Assembly (NCBI RefSeq): GCF_017813395.1 | Contig: NZ_JAGIZB010000008.1 | Coordinates: 152,284-216,283, forward strand | Length of the DNA: 64,000 nt | Direction of reading: 5' to 3' | Origin: Pararoseomonas baculiformis | GTDB lineage: Bacteria > Pseudomonadota > Alphaproteobacteria > Acetobacterales > Acetobacteraceae | Shown here: in pieces, positions 37,218 through 46,152 of the stretch | How positions within the stretch are numbered: position 1 is the first letter of the stretch | Layout of the letters: each line of letters opens with the position of its first letter | Notes under the pieces: model-generated | Told to the model about the DNA's origin: nothing | The model's database searches: none | Seen by the model: the letters and a program-made list of their open reading frames with translations, nothing else | Position numbers and translations under genes: made by a program

Positions 37218-37660
37218 CCTAGCCCTGCCGCCGGCGGGTCAGGAGAAGGCCCGGAAACTTGCCACCGGCAGCCATGCGCGCCGAAAGGTGATGCCCTGCC
37301 ATGATTTGGTTATGAAATCCGCCACGCACTGCCTATATTGCGCAAGTCCTCTCGGCTGAAAGGCCGTGTGGGGCACATGGTATCCCAAAGGCCCGGTCCG
37401 GAACCGCGATAACTGCCGCGAGGCTTCCCCTCGCGCAGGACGGTATCCGATATGCCGTGCTTCCTGGCCGGGGATCCATTCGGCGGAACGGGTCCCGCCC
37501 GCAAGCCCCCTCGGGGCGCGGATGGGTCCCGATCCGCCCGGATCCGGTCTGCGGCAGTGGGATGCCAGCGGTGATGAAACAGGTGGGGCGGCTCCTTTCG
37601 GTTGATTCCGCGGGGATCCGGCCCGCCCCAGAAAAACGCCCTACGGGGCGGAAGGTGATG
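37218..37660. other. 443-bp intergenic region between iscR-like and hydrolase genes
   Basis: Divergent control region. TATATT at about 37333-37338 could be a -10 box for rightward transcription. The part from 37345 to 37650 is rich in short inverted repeats and has no convincing reading frame; it may be a long leader or an RNA gene. It did not match the conserved parts of RNase P RNA, tmRNA or SRP RNA that can be recalled. No Rrf2 operator could be defined by eye. Confidence 0.4.
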
Positions 37661-38329
37661 ATGCCCGAGGTGATGTTTGCCGGCCCTGATGGCCGGCTCG
37701 AGGGTCGCTACCACCACGCCAAGCAGCCCAATGCTCCCACCGCGCTGATCCTGCACCCCCATCCGCTGCATGGCGGGACGATGAACAACCGCGTGGTGCA
37801 TGCGCTCTATGAGCGTTTTCGCGGAATGGGCTTTTCCACACTGCGTTTCAATTTCCGCGGAGTGGGAAAGAGCCAGGGCCGGTATGACGGTGGAATCGGC
37901 GAGATCTCGGACGCGACGGCGGCGCTCGACTTCCTGCAGGCCGTGAACCCCGCTGCTTCGATGCTCTGGGTCGCGGGCTATTCCTTCGGCGCCTATGTGG
38001 GCATGCAGGTGCTGATGCGGCGCCCCGAAATGGGGGGCTTCGTCTCCATCGCGGCGCCGGCCAGCCATTACGACTTCGGCTTCCTGGCGCCCTGCCCCTG
38101 CTCCGGCCTGATCCTGCATGGCGAGGCGGATGAGCTGGTGCCGGAACCCTCCGTGCGGAAGCTTGTGGACAAGCTGAACACCCAGAAGGGCATCAAGATC
38201 GACTACCGGACTATGCCCGGCGCGGGCCATATCTTCACGCCGGAGCAGACGGAGAAGGTGGCTGATGCCGCCCAGGACCATGTGATGACGGTGCTGAACC
38301 GCGCGCGCATGTCCATGGCGGCGGACTGA
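37661..38329 (+). CDS. Alpha/beta hydrolase (COG2945-like)
   Basis: A compact 222-residue alpha/beta hydrolase. The oxyanion region LILHPHPLHGGTMNN, the nucleophile elbow GYSFGAYVG, Asp in GEADELVPEPS and His in GAGHIFTPEQ form the expected triad. This compact group of cytoplasmic hydrolases has no assigned substrate. The start is ATG 37661 or 37658; GGAAGG just upstream favours 37661. The frame stays open further upstream but that part is not family-like. A good terminator follows. Confidence 0.85.
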   Translation: MPEVMFAGPDGRLEGRYHHAKQPNAPTALILHPHPLHGGTMNNRVVHALYERFRGMGFSTLRFNFRGVGKSQGRYDGGIGEISDATAALDFLQAVNPAASMLWVAGYSFGAYVGMQVLMRRPEMGGFVSIAAPASHYDFGFLAPCPCSGLILHGEADELVPEPSVRKLVDKLNTQKGIKIDYRTMPGAGHIFTPEQTEKVADAAQDHVMTVLNRARMSMAAD

Positions 38330-38363
38330 GCGCCAGCCGGTCCCAACCGGACCGCACGAAACA

Positions 38364-38401
38364 GGGGCGGCACCCGGCGACGGGCGCCGCCCTTCTCTTT
38401 T
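38364..38401 (+). terminator. Intrinsic terminator after the alpha/beta hydrolase
   Basis: A 7-bp GC stem (38365-38371 with 38386-38392) is followed directly by a T-rich tail (TTCTCTTTT), 35 bases after the stop. Confidence 0.8.
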
Positions 38402-38576
38402 GGTGGCCGGCCGCCTCTCTTTGCGCGGGTGGTTCCTGCCGCATCGAGCGGGCGCGGGCAGCCGGGCGGCGCGCCGCGGCCATAGCACCTGTCGCGACGT
38501 GCTTCCGCCCGGATCTGCGGGGCGGCACGCCCGCATGGCGCCTGCGCCGCGCAGGTCGCCAGTACTGGGAGAATGG

Positions 38577-39686
38577 TCAGGCGTATGCCGGCACCCGCCG
38601 CCCGCCTGTCATGGGCCGGGGGGCACCAGTGGTGCCCGGAAAGGTCAGGGGCAGGCCACGGGCCACGCGGGCCGCGAGCACCCCGAAGGCCTGGGCCTCC
38701 AGCGCATCGCCGTCCCAGCCCGCCACCTCGACCGGACGAACCGGCGCCTCCAGCATGCCGGAAAGAGCCCGCATCAGCGCCGGATTCCGCCTGCCCCCGC
38801 CCGCGACGAGCCACTGAACCGGCGGATCGGGGAAGTGCCGTGCGGCCGCGCCAACGCAGACCGCGCAGAAGGCCGCAAGCGTCGCCGCGCCATCGGCCGG
38901 GGAGAGCGCCCCGGCCCCGGAGTCTCGGAGGGCCTGATCGAAATCCAGCCGGTCCAGGGATTTGGGCGGCGGTGCTGAAAGATAGGGATGAGCCATGAGT
39001 CGCCCGAGAACGGCACCATCGGCCTGGCCGGCCAGAGCGAGCCGGCCATCCCGGTCGTAGTCCTGGCCCAGGGAGCGGCGGGCCCAGTCATCCAGCGGGC
39101 CGTTGGCGGGCCCGGTGTCGAAGGCGATCAGCTCCCCGTCCGGTCCGATCCAGGTGACATTGCCGACCCCGCCCAGATTCAGGATGGCGACCGGCTTGGG
39201 CAGGGATTCGGCCAGCACTCGGTGAAACACCGGCACCAGCGGCGCCCCCTGCCCGCCCGCCGCGACATCGGCCGAACGGAAGTCATGCACGACATCCACG
39301 CCCACCCGCTTCGCCAGCAGGGCGGGATCGCCGATCTGCCAGGTATGGCCCCGCTCTCCCGGGCGGGTGGACGGGCGGTGCAGGATCGTCTGTCCGTGGA
39401 ACCCCAGGAGATCGGCGGGCATGCCCAGCTTCTCGACGGCCTCGGCATGGCGCTCGGTCAGGCGGCGGGCGCAGTCGAGCATGCCCGGGTCCTCCGCCAG
39501 GCGTCCCTCGGCATGCAGGCCGGGGGCCGCGTCCAGCAGGGCCCGCAGATCCCGGCGCAGGGCGGGCGGGTAAGGGAGGGTCACGGAAGGGCCGAAGCGG
39601 CCGATCCTTTCCCCATCCGTCTCGACATAGGAGGCGTCCACCCCGTCCAGCGAGGTGCCGCTCATCAGCCCGATGGTTCGCAGCAT
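38577..39686 (-). CDS. anmK: Anhydro-N-acetylmuramic acid kinase
   Basis: Phosphorylates and opens 1,6-anhydroMurNAc released in cell-wall turnover to MurNAc-6-phosphate. The 369-residue sugar-kinase fold has [18 protein letters not shown] at the N-terminus, [12 protein letters not shown] and [13 protein letters not shown], and the [10 protein letters not shown] segment with the catalytic region. It is divergent from tyrS with 52 bases between starts, an arrangement seen often in proteobacteria. A murQ etherase gene is not adjacent. Confidence 0.94.
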   Translation of the reverse strand: MLRTIGLMSGTSLDGVDASYVETDGERIGRFGPSVTLPYPPALRRDLRALLDAAPGLHAEGRLAEDPGMLDCARRLTERHAEAVEKLGMPADLLGFHGQTILHRPSTRPGERGHTWQIGDPALLAKRVGVDVVHDFRSADVAAGGQGAPLVPVFHRVLAESLPKPVAILNLGGVGNVTWIGPDGELIAFDTGPANGPLDDWARRSLGQDYDRDGRLALAGQADGAVLGRLMAHPYLSAPPPKSLDRLDFDQALRDSGAGALSPADGAATLAAFCAVCVGAAARHFPDPPVQWLVAGGGRRNPALMRALSGMLEAPVRPVEVAGWDGDALEAQAFGVLAARVARGLPLTFPGTTGAPRPMTGGRRVPAYA

Positions 39687-39738
39687 GGCGACACTTGTGC
39701 TACGGCCGGCCCGCTTTGGGAACCTGAGCGACCTTTTG

Positions 39739-40962
39739 ATGAACGACTTCCTGCATCTCGCCCGCGAGCGCGGCTACCTCCATCAGGTCACGGACGAGGC
39801 CGCCCTCTCCGCCCGCATGGCACAGGGGGTCCTTCCGGCCTATTGCGGCTTCGACTGCACGGCGGACAGCCTGCATGTGGGCCATCTCCTGCCCATCATG
39901 CTGCTGCGGCTGCTGCAGAAATGCGGCCACAGGCCCGTGGCGCTGCTGGGAGGCGGCACGACGAAGATCGGCGACCCCTCCTTCCGCGATACGCAGCGCC
40001 CGCTGCTGAACGACGAGCAGATCGAGGTGAACAAGGCCGGCATCCGCCGCAGCTTCGCCCCGTTCCTGAACTTCGGCGACGGCCCCTCGGACGCCATCAT
40101 GCTGGACAATGCGGAATGGCTGGACGAGCTGGCCTACATCCCCTTCCTGCGGGAGGTCGGGCGGCATTTCAGCGTGAACCGGATGCTGACGCTGGACAGC
40201 GTTCGGATGCGGCTGGAGCGGGAGCAGGCCTTCTCCTTCCTCGAATTCAACTACATGCTCCTCCAGTCCTACGACTTCCTGGAGCTGCGGCGGCGGCATG
40301 GGGTGGCGCTGCAGCTGGGCGGCAGCGACCAGTGGGGCAACATCATCATGGGGGTGGAGCTGAACCGCCGCGCCGATGCGGCGGAGGTTTTCGGCGCCAC
40401 CACGGTGCTGCTGACCACCGCCTCCGGCGCGAAGATGGGCAAGACCGCCTCCGGCGCCGTCTGGCTGAACCCGGAGCGCCTCTCGCCCTATGACTACTGG
40501 CAGTTCTGGCGGAACACCGAGGATGCCGATGTCGGCCGCTTCCTCCGCCTTTTCACCGAGATGCCGATCGGCGAATGCGACCGGCTGGCGGCGCTGCAGG
40601 GCGCGGAGGTGAACGAGGCGAAGAAGATCCTGGCGACGGAGGCCACCGCCCTGCTGCATGGGCGCGATGCCGCCGAGGCCGCGGCCGAGACCGCGCGGGC
40701 CACCTTCGAGCAGGGCCAGGCGGCCGAGACGCTGCCGAGCATCACGGCCACGCTGCCGGCCAGCCTGCTGGACCTGGCGGTGGCCGCTGGGCTTGTGGCC
40801 AGCAAGGGCGAGGCCCGCCGCCTGGTTGGCCAGTCCGGACTGCGCCTCAACGACGAGGTGGTGACCGACATCGCCCGTGAGGTGACCGGCGCGGATCTGC
40901 GGGATGGCGCGGCGAAGCTCTCCGCCGGGCGGAAGCGGCACGTGCTGGTCCGGGCCGGATGA
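39739..40962 (+). CDS. tyrS: Tyrosyl-tRNA synthetase
   Basis: Class I synthetase of 407 residues. The HIGH-like motif is in [10 protein letters not shown], tyrosine-specific [10 protein letters not shown] is present, and the KMSKS-like loop reads AKMGKTASG. The C-terminus carries an S4-type RNA-binding domain ([20 protein letters not shown]). ATG 39739 ([13 protein letters not shown]) is chosen because it matches the family N-terminus; the Shine-Dalgarno is weak, and an in-frame ATG at 39685 overlaps the divergent anmK start. Confidence 0.95.
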   Translation: MNDFLHLARERGYLHQVTDEAALSARMAQGVLPAYCGFDCTADSLHVGHLLPIMLLRLLQKCGHRPVALLGGGTTKIGDPSFRDTQRPLLNDEQIEVNKAGIRRSFAPFLNFGDGPSDAIMLDNAEWLDELAYIPFLREVGRHFSVNRMLTLDSVRMRLEREQAFSFLEFNYMLLQSYDFLELRRRHGVALQLGGSDQWGNIIMGVELNRRADAAEVFGATTVLLTTASGAKMGKTASGAVWLNPERLSPYDYWQFWRNTEDADVGRFLRLFTEMPIGECDRLAALQGAEVNEAKKILATEATALLHGRDAAEAAAETARATFEQGQAAETLPSITATLPASLLDLAVAAGLVASKGEARRLVGQSGLRLNDEVVTDIAREVTGADLRDGAAKLSAGRKRHVLVRAG

Positions 40963-41026
40963 GCATCGGCCAGGGGGAGGCACGGCCTCCTCCTGTCCAG
41001 CCGGGGCCCGGATGCGGGAGGCCGCG

Positions 41027-42082
41027 TCAGCCGCCCCGCTGCACCACGATTCCGACCGAGGTGCTGACGCAGCCCAGCGCCTCCAGCTTGATGTGGGGAA
41101 GCGCATAGGGCGGCGTGTCGATATGGGCATCCAGGGGCGAATCGCCCGGATGCAGGTTCAGCGGCCAGATCATGTGCCCGCGTGCCGCCAGCCGCTCGAG
41201 CAGGCGCTCGATGTCCTTTCGGCGGAAGTAGGACAGGCCTGGGGTTTCCAGCGTGGCGTCGTTCGAACCGAGGTTGAACTCGGTGGTGTGCACCGCCACG
41301 CCGCCGGGCCGCAGCGTTTCCAGGCTGTTCTCCACGAAGTCCAGCCCTGCCTCGATCCCTCCCAGATGCTCGAAACAGCAGGACGACCAGCAGGCATCGA
41401 ACCCGCGCAGATCCGGCGGGATGGCGTTCATGTCCACGGGGCGGAAGGCCACGCGCTCGCGGAAGGCGCGTTCCTCGACCAGGCCAGGGCGGAACAGCGC
41501 CATCAGATCCGACGCGTGCTCATTCGTGCTCTGCCACCCCTCCCCGGCGATCAGATCCACCGGTGCGTCGGTGGCGGTCACCTGAACGCCCTGCGCCGCG
41601 AGCATCGCAGGAAGCGGCTCGGTCCCGACGCCGAAGCCCAGGGCACAGGCGCCAGGCCGGATCGCACCCGCGGCCTGGAGTGCGGCCAGGATCCAGCAGA
41701 ACTCCCATTGCTTTCGGTGCGGGCGCGGCGCCTCCCCGATGGCCGCGCACCAGGCGGCATATTCGGGTTCGTCGAACTGCGCGGCGGTGCAGAGCTGGCT
41801 GACCGGGCGCCCCAGGGATGGTGGCTCCAGCCGCCAGGGAATCAGCGGGGATGAGGGCCGCGCGAGCAGCCAGAGCGGTGCCGAATAGGCCTCCGGCAGC
41901 AGGGCGCGCCTGAGCGCGGCCGGCGAAGCGTGGCCACGATGCGCGTGGATCTCACCCGGGCTTGGTTCCCTCCCGAGAAGCAGGCGGAAGGCCCAGATGA
42001 CAGCCTCAGGCGGCAGAGGCGCTTCGGCGTCAGGGTTGCCCAGCTCGGCCCATTCCAAGCCCTGCCTCGGGTAGCTGCTCAT
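41027..42082 (-). CDS. Class I SAM-dependent methyltransferase
   Basis: A 351-residue protein. The N-terminal part contains a short RLLLGREPSPGEI segment resembling the DUF4214-type element found in glycan-modifying proteins. The C-terminal half is a Rossmann methyltransferase: the SAM loop CALGFGVGTEPLPAMLA, acidic VTATDAP, and CCFEHLGGIEAGLDFVENSL. The methyl acceptor is unknown; similar proteins occur with glycosyltransferases, but none adjoins this gene. It converges on tyrS. Confidence 0.8.
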   Translation of the reverse strand: MSSYPRQGLEWAELGNPDAEAPLPPEAVIWAFRLLLGREPSPGEIHAHRGHASPAALRRALLPEAYSAPLWLLARPSSPLIPWRLEPPSLGRPVSQLCTAAQFDEPEYAAWCAAIGEAPRPHRKQWEFCWILAALQAAGAIRPGACALGFGVGTEPLPAMLAAQGVQVTATDAPVDLIAGEGWQSTNEHASDLMALFRPGLVEERAFRERVAFRPVDMNAIPPDLRGFDACWSSCCFEHLGGIEAGLDFVENSLETLRPGGVAVHTTEFNLGSNDATLETPGLSYFRRKDIERLLERLAARGHMIWPLNLHPGDSPLDAHIDTPPYALPHIKLEALGCVSTSVGIVVQRGG

Positions 42083-42212
42083 GTCGCGACCATACCCCGG
42101 CCCGCGTAGGACGGTCGATATGCGTGGTGTGGCATCGATAGGGGCCGTGATGGGCGAGGTGATCCTGCTGCGGCCCCAGGAGCCACAGCAATCTCAATTT
42201 TGGCACTTCGTT

Positions 42213-42231
42213 GAAACTTTTTCGTTTCCCA
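42213..42231. promoter_or_regulatory. GAAAC-N6-GTTTCCCA motif, copy 1
   Basis: GAAAC (42213-42217) and GTTTC (42224-42228) form an interrupted inverted repeat followed by CCA, within an AT-richer island (42185-42250) upstream of a small membrane-protein frame. A near-identical element lies at 42955-42973. Possible operator; the binding protein is unknown. Confidence 0.4.
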
Positions 42232-42300
42232 CGCTCGTTTTTTGGTTCAGAACATCAGCACGGAAACGTCGCGGCTTGCTGTCCAGCACCGCTAAACGGA

Positions 42301-42477
42301 GTGCGCGCCTTGTCCTTTGTGGTCGATGAATGGAATCAGGCGAGCATCGCGACCGATGAGGCGGCCGTTGGCGGAGTGGAGCGCTACCAGCCCTGGCTTT
42401 GCACCTGCGCGATCGCCGGCCTCTCCACCATGCTCTGGACCTTGATCTACCTGGCCCATCTCTCCCTGCAGGCCTGA
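42301..42477 (+). CDS. Possible small membrane protein
   Basis: A 58-residue frame starting at GTG 42301 after a purine-rich AAACGGA, with a TTG start at 42211 as the longer alternative. Residues 33-55 (LCTCAIAGLSTMLWTLIYLA region) form one clear transmembrane helix; the first half is acidic and polar. It lies in an otherwise empty interval with an AT-rich upstream stretch that could be its promoter. No homologue is recalled; the evidence is the hydrophobic helix and the lack of any competing gene. Confidence 0.35.
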   Translation: MRALSFVVDEWNQASIATDEAAVGGVERYQPWLCTCAIAGLSTMLWTLIYLAHLSLQA

Positions 42478-42619
42478 GGCTATCCTTCGCCGCCAGGGAA
42501 GGACTGCCCGTAGGAGGGAGGATGCAGGGAAGGCGTTCAGGCAGCCTTCCTGAGTTCAAACCATTATCAGGGATGATGGGCGCGAAAAGTCAGCGAGTTG
42601 GCTGCCCCGCGGTGCTCTG

Positions 42620-42904
42620 TCAGTGCAGGACAGCTTCGCTAGACTGTACCGGCTCAAGGAATTCGAAGCCCGCCTGCTCGTCGCGTTGCCAGCGACGCTG
42701 CGCCTCGCGAACCGTGCCATCGGGAAGGCGCAGCAGAACGGCATCCGAGACAGAGCATGGCGTGCCGAGGTGAACGCGGGCACCCCGCGGCGAAAGATCG
42801 AACACCACGCAGGGCATCCAATCCTCGCCCAGCCAGAGCCCGCCCAGCTTGATCATCAGCTGCCGGTTGCCATGCCGCCGTTCGCCCTGGAAGTGCTCCG
42901 TCAT
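42620..42904 (-). CDS. PilZ domain protein
   Basis: A single 94-residue PilZ domain, a c-di-GMP receptor. The arginine motif is ERRHGNRQ near the N-terminus and the second signature is DLSPRGARVHLG, fitting D/NxSxxG. The rest forms the expected beta barrel. ATG 42904 is preferred to a TTG two codons upstream. A perfect 16-bp palindrome lies 51 bases upstream of the start. With the HD-GYP protein at 27.6 kb this is the second c-di-GMP-related gene in the window. Confidence 0.85.
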   Translation of the reverse strand: MTEHFQGERRHGNRQLMIKLGGLWLGEDWMPCVVFDLSPRGARVHLGTPCSVSDAVLLRLPDGTVREAQRRWQRDEQAGFEFLEPVQSSEAVLH

Positions 42905-42954
42905 TTCCAACCGCCGATTTCAAAAATGGGATTCGTTGCCGCATCTTGTCCCAC

Positions 42955-42973
42955 GAAACGACGTCGTTTCCCA
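42955..42973. promoter_or_regulatory. GAAAC-N6-GTTTCCCA motif, copy 2 (perfect palindrome)
   Basis: Bases 42955-42970 read GAAACGACGTCGTTTC, a perfect palindrome, followed by CCA, 51 bases upstream of the PilZ gene start. It matches copy 1 at 42213-42231 at 15 of 19 positions, including both arms and the flank. Confidence 0.45.
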
Positions 42974-43106
42974 GTCGCAAAGGCGCGATGGAGATGAAAA
43001 TTCTCAGAGTCGGGAGACGGGAAACGCATTCTGCGCGCAGGAGGCGGTCGGCCCCGTGCGCTTCGGTGCTTCGGGCAGAGATGAAGGATGGGGACGAGGG
43101 GGCGGA

Positions 43107-43181
43107 TGGTGGGCGCAACAGGGATTGAACCTGTGACCCCCACCGTGTCAAGGTGGTGCTCTCCCGCTGAGCTATGCGCCC
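43107..43181 (-). tRNA. tRNA-Val (GAC)
   Basis: A 75-nt cloverleaf on the minus strand with encoded CCA. The acceptor GGGCGCA pairs with TGCGCCC. The anticodon stem CCACC/GGTGG closes loop TTGACAC, giving anticodon GAC. The T-loop is TTCAATC. The gene stands alone. Confidence 0.95.
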
Positions 43182-43323
43182 ATCCGCCGGGTCCGCTCCG
43201 ATGGCTTCAACCATCGTCGTGGGCGGCCCCTTTAACCTGCCGCATCGGGCGCGGCAACCCCGAAGGGGCAAATTTTGGTTCGGCGCGTGACAGCGGCGCG
43301 CCGCTGTGGTGATTCGGGGGGAG

Positions 43324-44202
43324 ATGGACCTGCCGATCCCCGCCCCTGCCGAGGCTGCCTCTCCGCCACCCTTCCTGCTGCAACGGCCATTGGTCCAGGC
43401 CTCGCCGGTCATCCTCGCCTCGCCCCATTCGGGGCGCCACTACCCCCTGGCCTTCCTGGCGGAGAGCCGGCTGGATCCCGTGGCGCTCCGCCGCTCCGAG
43501 GACGGTTTCGTGGAGGAGCTTTTCGCCGGCGCTCCTGCCCTCGGCGCGCCACTGCTGGCGGCCACCTTCCCGAGGGTCTACTGCGACGCGAATCGCGAGC
43601 CCTGGGAACTGGACCCCGGGATGTTCGACGAGCCGCTGCCGGATTTCGTCAACACGGCTTCGCCCCGGGTTGGCGCGGGGCTCGGCACCATTGCCCGCGT
43701 GGTGGCCAGCGGCGAGAGCGTCTATCGCCGCCGCCTCTCCTTCGCGGAGGCCGTGGCCCGGATCCGTGACCTGTGGGAACCCTATCATGCCGCCCTGGAC
43801 GGGCTGATCCATGAGACGGTGCAGCGCTTCGGCTGCTGCCTCCTGATCGACTGCCATTCGATGCCCAGCTTTCCGGGCGAGAATGGCAGGGCGGCGGAAA
43901 TGATCCTTGGCGATGCCCATGGCACCTCCGCAGCGCCGCGCGCGACACGGATCCTGGAGGAGACGCTCACGGGCCTAGGCTACCGCCTGCGCCGCAACGA
44001 TCCCTATGCTGGCGGATATGTCACGCGCCATTACGGGCGCCCGCGAGAGGGGGTGCACGCGATCCAGCTGGAGATTGCCCGCAGCCTGTACATGGATGAG
44101 CGCCGCATCCAGCGCCTGCCCGGCCTCGATCACCTTCGGGCCGATATGGACCGGCTGGTGTCGCACCTGGTTGCCGAGGACTGGTCCTTCCTCCGCGCCT
44201 GA
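43324..44202 (+). CDS. N-formylglutamate amidohydrolase family protein
   Basis: About 292 residues. Metal-binding and substrate segments typical of the family are ILASPHSGRHYP, FPRVYCDANREPWELDPGMF, LLIDCHSMPSF and NDPYAGGYVTRHYGRP. The reaction in histidine degradation yields glutamate and formate, but no hut genes are adjacent, so another N-formyl or N-acyl amino acid is possible. The start is uncertain: ATG 43324 is used, while GTG codons at 43306 and 43309 are in frame and the purine-rich GGGGGGAG lies directly before the ATG. Confidence 0.88.
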   Translation: MDLPIPAPAEAASPPPFLLQRPLVQASPVILASPHSGRHYPLAFLAESRLDPVALRRSEDGFVEELFAGAPALGAPLLAATFPRVYCDANREPWELDPGMFDEPLPDFVNTASPRVGAGLGTIARVVASGESVYRRRLSFAEAVARIRDLWEPYHAALDGLIHETVQRFGCCLLIDCHSMPSFPGENGRAAEMILGDAHGTSAAPRATRILEETLTGLGYRLRRNDPYAGGYVTRHYGRPREGVHAIQLEIARSLYMDERRIQRLPGLDHLRADMDRLVSHLVAEDWSFLRA

Positions 44203-44238
44203 ACCGGGGCTGCCCACCGGAATTGCCGGAAACCGGGC

Positions 44239-44268
44239 AAAAAAAGAGGCGGAGCCAGAGGCTCCGCC
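44239..44268 (-). terminator. Orphan minus-strand intrinsic terminator
   Basis: On the minus strand a perfect 9-bp stem (44248-44256 with 44260-44268, loop of 3) is followed by CTC and then seven T. No minus-strand protein gene ends here: the nearest upstream one is oxyR, whose stop is 980 bases away beyond a plus-strand gene. On the plus strand the tail is only GAGTTT, but it could still end the amidohydrolase transcript. Confidence 0.75.
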
Positions 44269-44432
44269 GAGTTTAGGGAGGAAACGTCCAAGAAAGACAG
44301 CAGCGCGACAAGATCGCGTTGCTGCGATGCACAACGTAGTCACCGCCCGAAGGTTGCACAAGAGCTTTTTTGCAGCGCAGCATCACGGAAATTCGATAGC
44401 GGGTGTGGCACGCGGCTTGAGCAGGGATGCCC

Positions 44433-45215
44433 ATGCCACAGCGCAATCTGCTCCCCCTCCTCCTGATGCTTCTCGCTTTTCCGGCGTTGGCGCAGACCTC
44501 GCCTACCGCCCTGTGCCGGGCTGCCATTGTCACGGCGGAGCGGGAATACGCCCTTCCCGCCGGATTGCTGGCGGCCATCGGCCGGGTGGAATCCGGCCGG
44601 CGCGACCCGGCCACCGGCGAGACCGGCCCCTGGCCCTGGACCATAAATGCCGAAGGGGCCGGCAGGTTCTTTACCACTAAGGAGGAAGCGATTGCCGAGC
44701 TGCGGCAATTGCGGGCCAGCGGCATGCGGCTGATTGATGTCGGCTGCATGCAGATCAACCTGCATCACCACCCCCAGGCTTTCGCCTCGCCCGAGGAAGC
44801 CTTCGATCCGCTGGCGAATGCGCGCTACGCCGCACGCTTCCTGTCCGAACTGAAGGCGGCCTCGGGAGACTGGATGGTGGCGGCCGGGCATTACCACAGC
44901 CACACGCCCGCGCGTGCGGAGAGCTACCGTGCCCAGGTGGCGCTGCGCTGGCCCGAGGAACAAAGGAAGGCCGGCACCGTCCCGGCCTGGGGGCCGGCCG
45001 GGCAGGCCGACGGGCTGGCCCCGCCCCGATCCGCCCTGGCCAGCTCCCCAGGGACAAGCATCCGCGCCGCCCCTCCGCCCAGCCTCATCCGCATGCCCGG
45101 CGCGGCTCCGGAGGGAATGCGCGGCCGCGGGCTCGACTCCTATCGCGCCACCGCCATTCCGCTGGCTACCGGATCCACCCCGCTCCTTGCCCGGCCGAAC
45201 GGGGGGCGGGGTTGA
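44433..45215 (+). CDS. Exported lytic transglycosylase (SLT domain)
   Basis: About 260 residues. A signal peptide (RNLLPLLLMLLAFPALAQTS) is followed by an SLT lysozyme-like domain: catalytic Glu in LLAAIGRVESGRRDP, then VGCMQINLHHHPQAF and ARYAARFLSELK, then AAGHYHSHTPARAESYRA. It cleaves peptidoglycan to anhydromuropeptides, whose sugar AnmK could recycle. The C-terminal 90 residues are proline/alanine-rich and unordered. AGGG 6 bases upstream favours ATG 44433; ATG 44427 is the alternative. It converges on oxyR. Confidence 0.88.
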   Translation: MPQRNLLPLLLMLLAFPALAQTSPTALCRAAIVTAEREYALPAGLLAAIGRVESGRRDPATGETGPWPWTINAEGAGRFFTTKEEAIAELRQLRASGMRLIDVGCMQINLHHHPQAFASPEEAFDPLANARYAARFLSELKAASGDWMVAAGHYHSHTPARAESYRAQVALRWPEEQRKAGTVPAWGPAGQADGLAPPRSALASSPGTSIRAAPPPSLIRMPGAAPEGMRGRGLDSYRATAIPLATGSTPLLARPNGGRG

Positions 45216-45246
45216 AGGGCCGTTCATCCCCCCGCAGGGGCCCGCT

Positions 45247-46152
45247 TCAGGTGAAGGTGACCCCTTTCAGCCCGGCGACCGCGCGCCGGAAAATGTTGGC
45301 GAGGCTGTCCAGCGCCGCCTCGCGCGGATCGGAGGCGCGCAGGAGGAGCACCACGTCGCGCCCGACCTCGCCAGGCAGTGGCGAATAGGTCACCAGCCCG
45401 GAAACAGGGCCCAGCGCCTCCGCCGCGATGGCGGGCATGAGCGACACGCCCTCGCCCGCCGCCACCATGTGGCGCAGTATTTCCAGCCCCGTCGCGTGGC
45501 GGGTTCCCGGAGGCTGGGCGATCCCGCAGGCGGCCAGGGCTTGGTCGCGAAGGCAATGCCCCTCCTCCAGAAGCAGCAGCTCGCCCGGATCCATAAGGGC
45601 TTCGGGGACCCGTGGCACCGCGCCGGGCGGATGGATCAGCAGGAAGGCCTCGGTAAAGAGGGGAACTGCCCGCAGCCCTGCATCAGCGGGCCCCGCGCAG
45701 CACAGCGCGGCATCCAGGCTGCCGGATTTCAACGAGTCCCGCAGCTCGGCCGTCCTTGCCTCGGAGAGAACGGCCCGCATGGCCGGAAAGCCCTCCCGCA
45801 TCGGGCGCAGCAGATGCGGCAGCAGATAGGGGCCAAGGGTCGGGATCGCGCCGAGGCGGAAGGGGCCGGAGAGCGGCGTCTCCTCGGTCCGGGCGAGAAG
45901 GAGGAGCGCCTTCGCCTCCCGCACCACCACGGCGGCGCGCTCCAGCAACATCTCGCCGCGAGGGGTCACCAGGACGCGGCCTGGCAGCCTCTCGAACACG
46001 GCGACGCCGAGCAGGCCCTCAAGCTTGCGGATCTGGGCGGAAAGGGCGGGCTGCGAGACGCCGCAGCGCTCGGCCGCCCGCCCGAAATGCCGGTGCTCGG
46101 CGACGGCGAGGAGATATTCGAGATCGCGCAGGGAGAGGCCGGCCAATGACAT
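45247..46152 (-). CDS. oxyR: Hydrogen peroxide sensor-regulator OxyR
   Basis: LysR-family activator of 301 residues. The winged HTH is SLRDLEYLLAVAEHRHFGRA to SQPALSAQIRKLE. The peroxide-sensing pair is diagnostic: Cys200 and Cys209 in EEGHCLRDQALAACG, matching the positions of E. coli Cys199 and Cys208. Start 46152 (MSLAGLS) fits the family N-terminus. An OxyR-like half site lies 10-24 bases upstream (46162-46176), consistent with autoregulation. Neither katG nor ahpC adjoins it; the divergent gene is a P450. Confidence 0.92.
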   Translation of the reverse strand: MSLAGLSLRDLEYLLAVAEHRHFGRAAERCGVSQPALSAQIRKLEGLLGVAVFERLPGRVLVTPRGEMLLERAAVVVREAKALLLLARTEETPLSGPFRLGAIPTLGPYLLPHLLRPMREGFPAMRAVLSEARTAELRDSLKSGSLDAALCCAGPADAGLRAVPLFTEAFLLIHPPGAVPRVPEALMDPGELLLLEEGHCLRDQALAACGIAQPPGTRHATGLEILRHMVAAGEGVSLMPAIAAEALGPVSGLVTYSPLPGEVGRDVVLLLRASDPREAALDSLANIFRRAVAGLKGVTFT

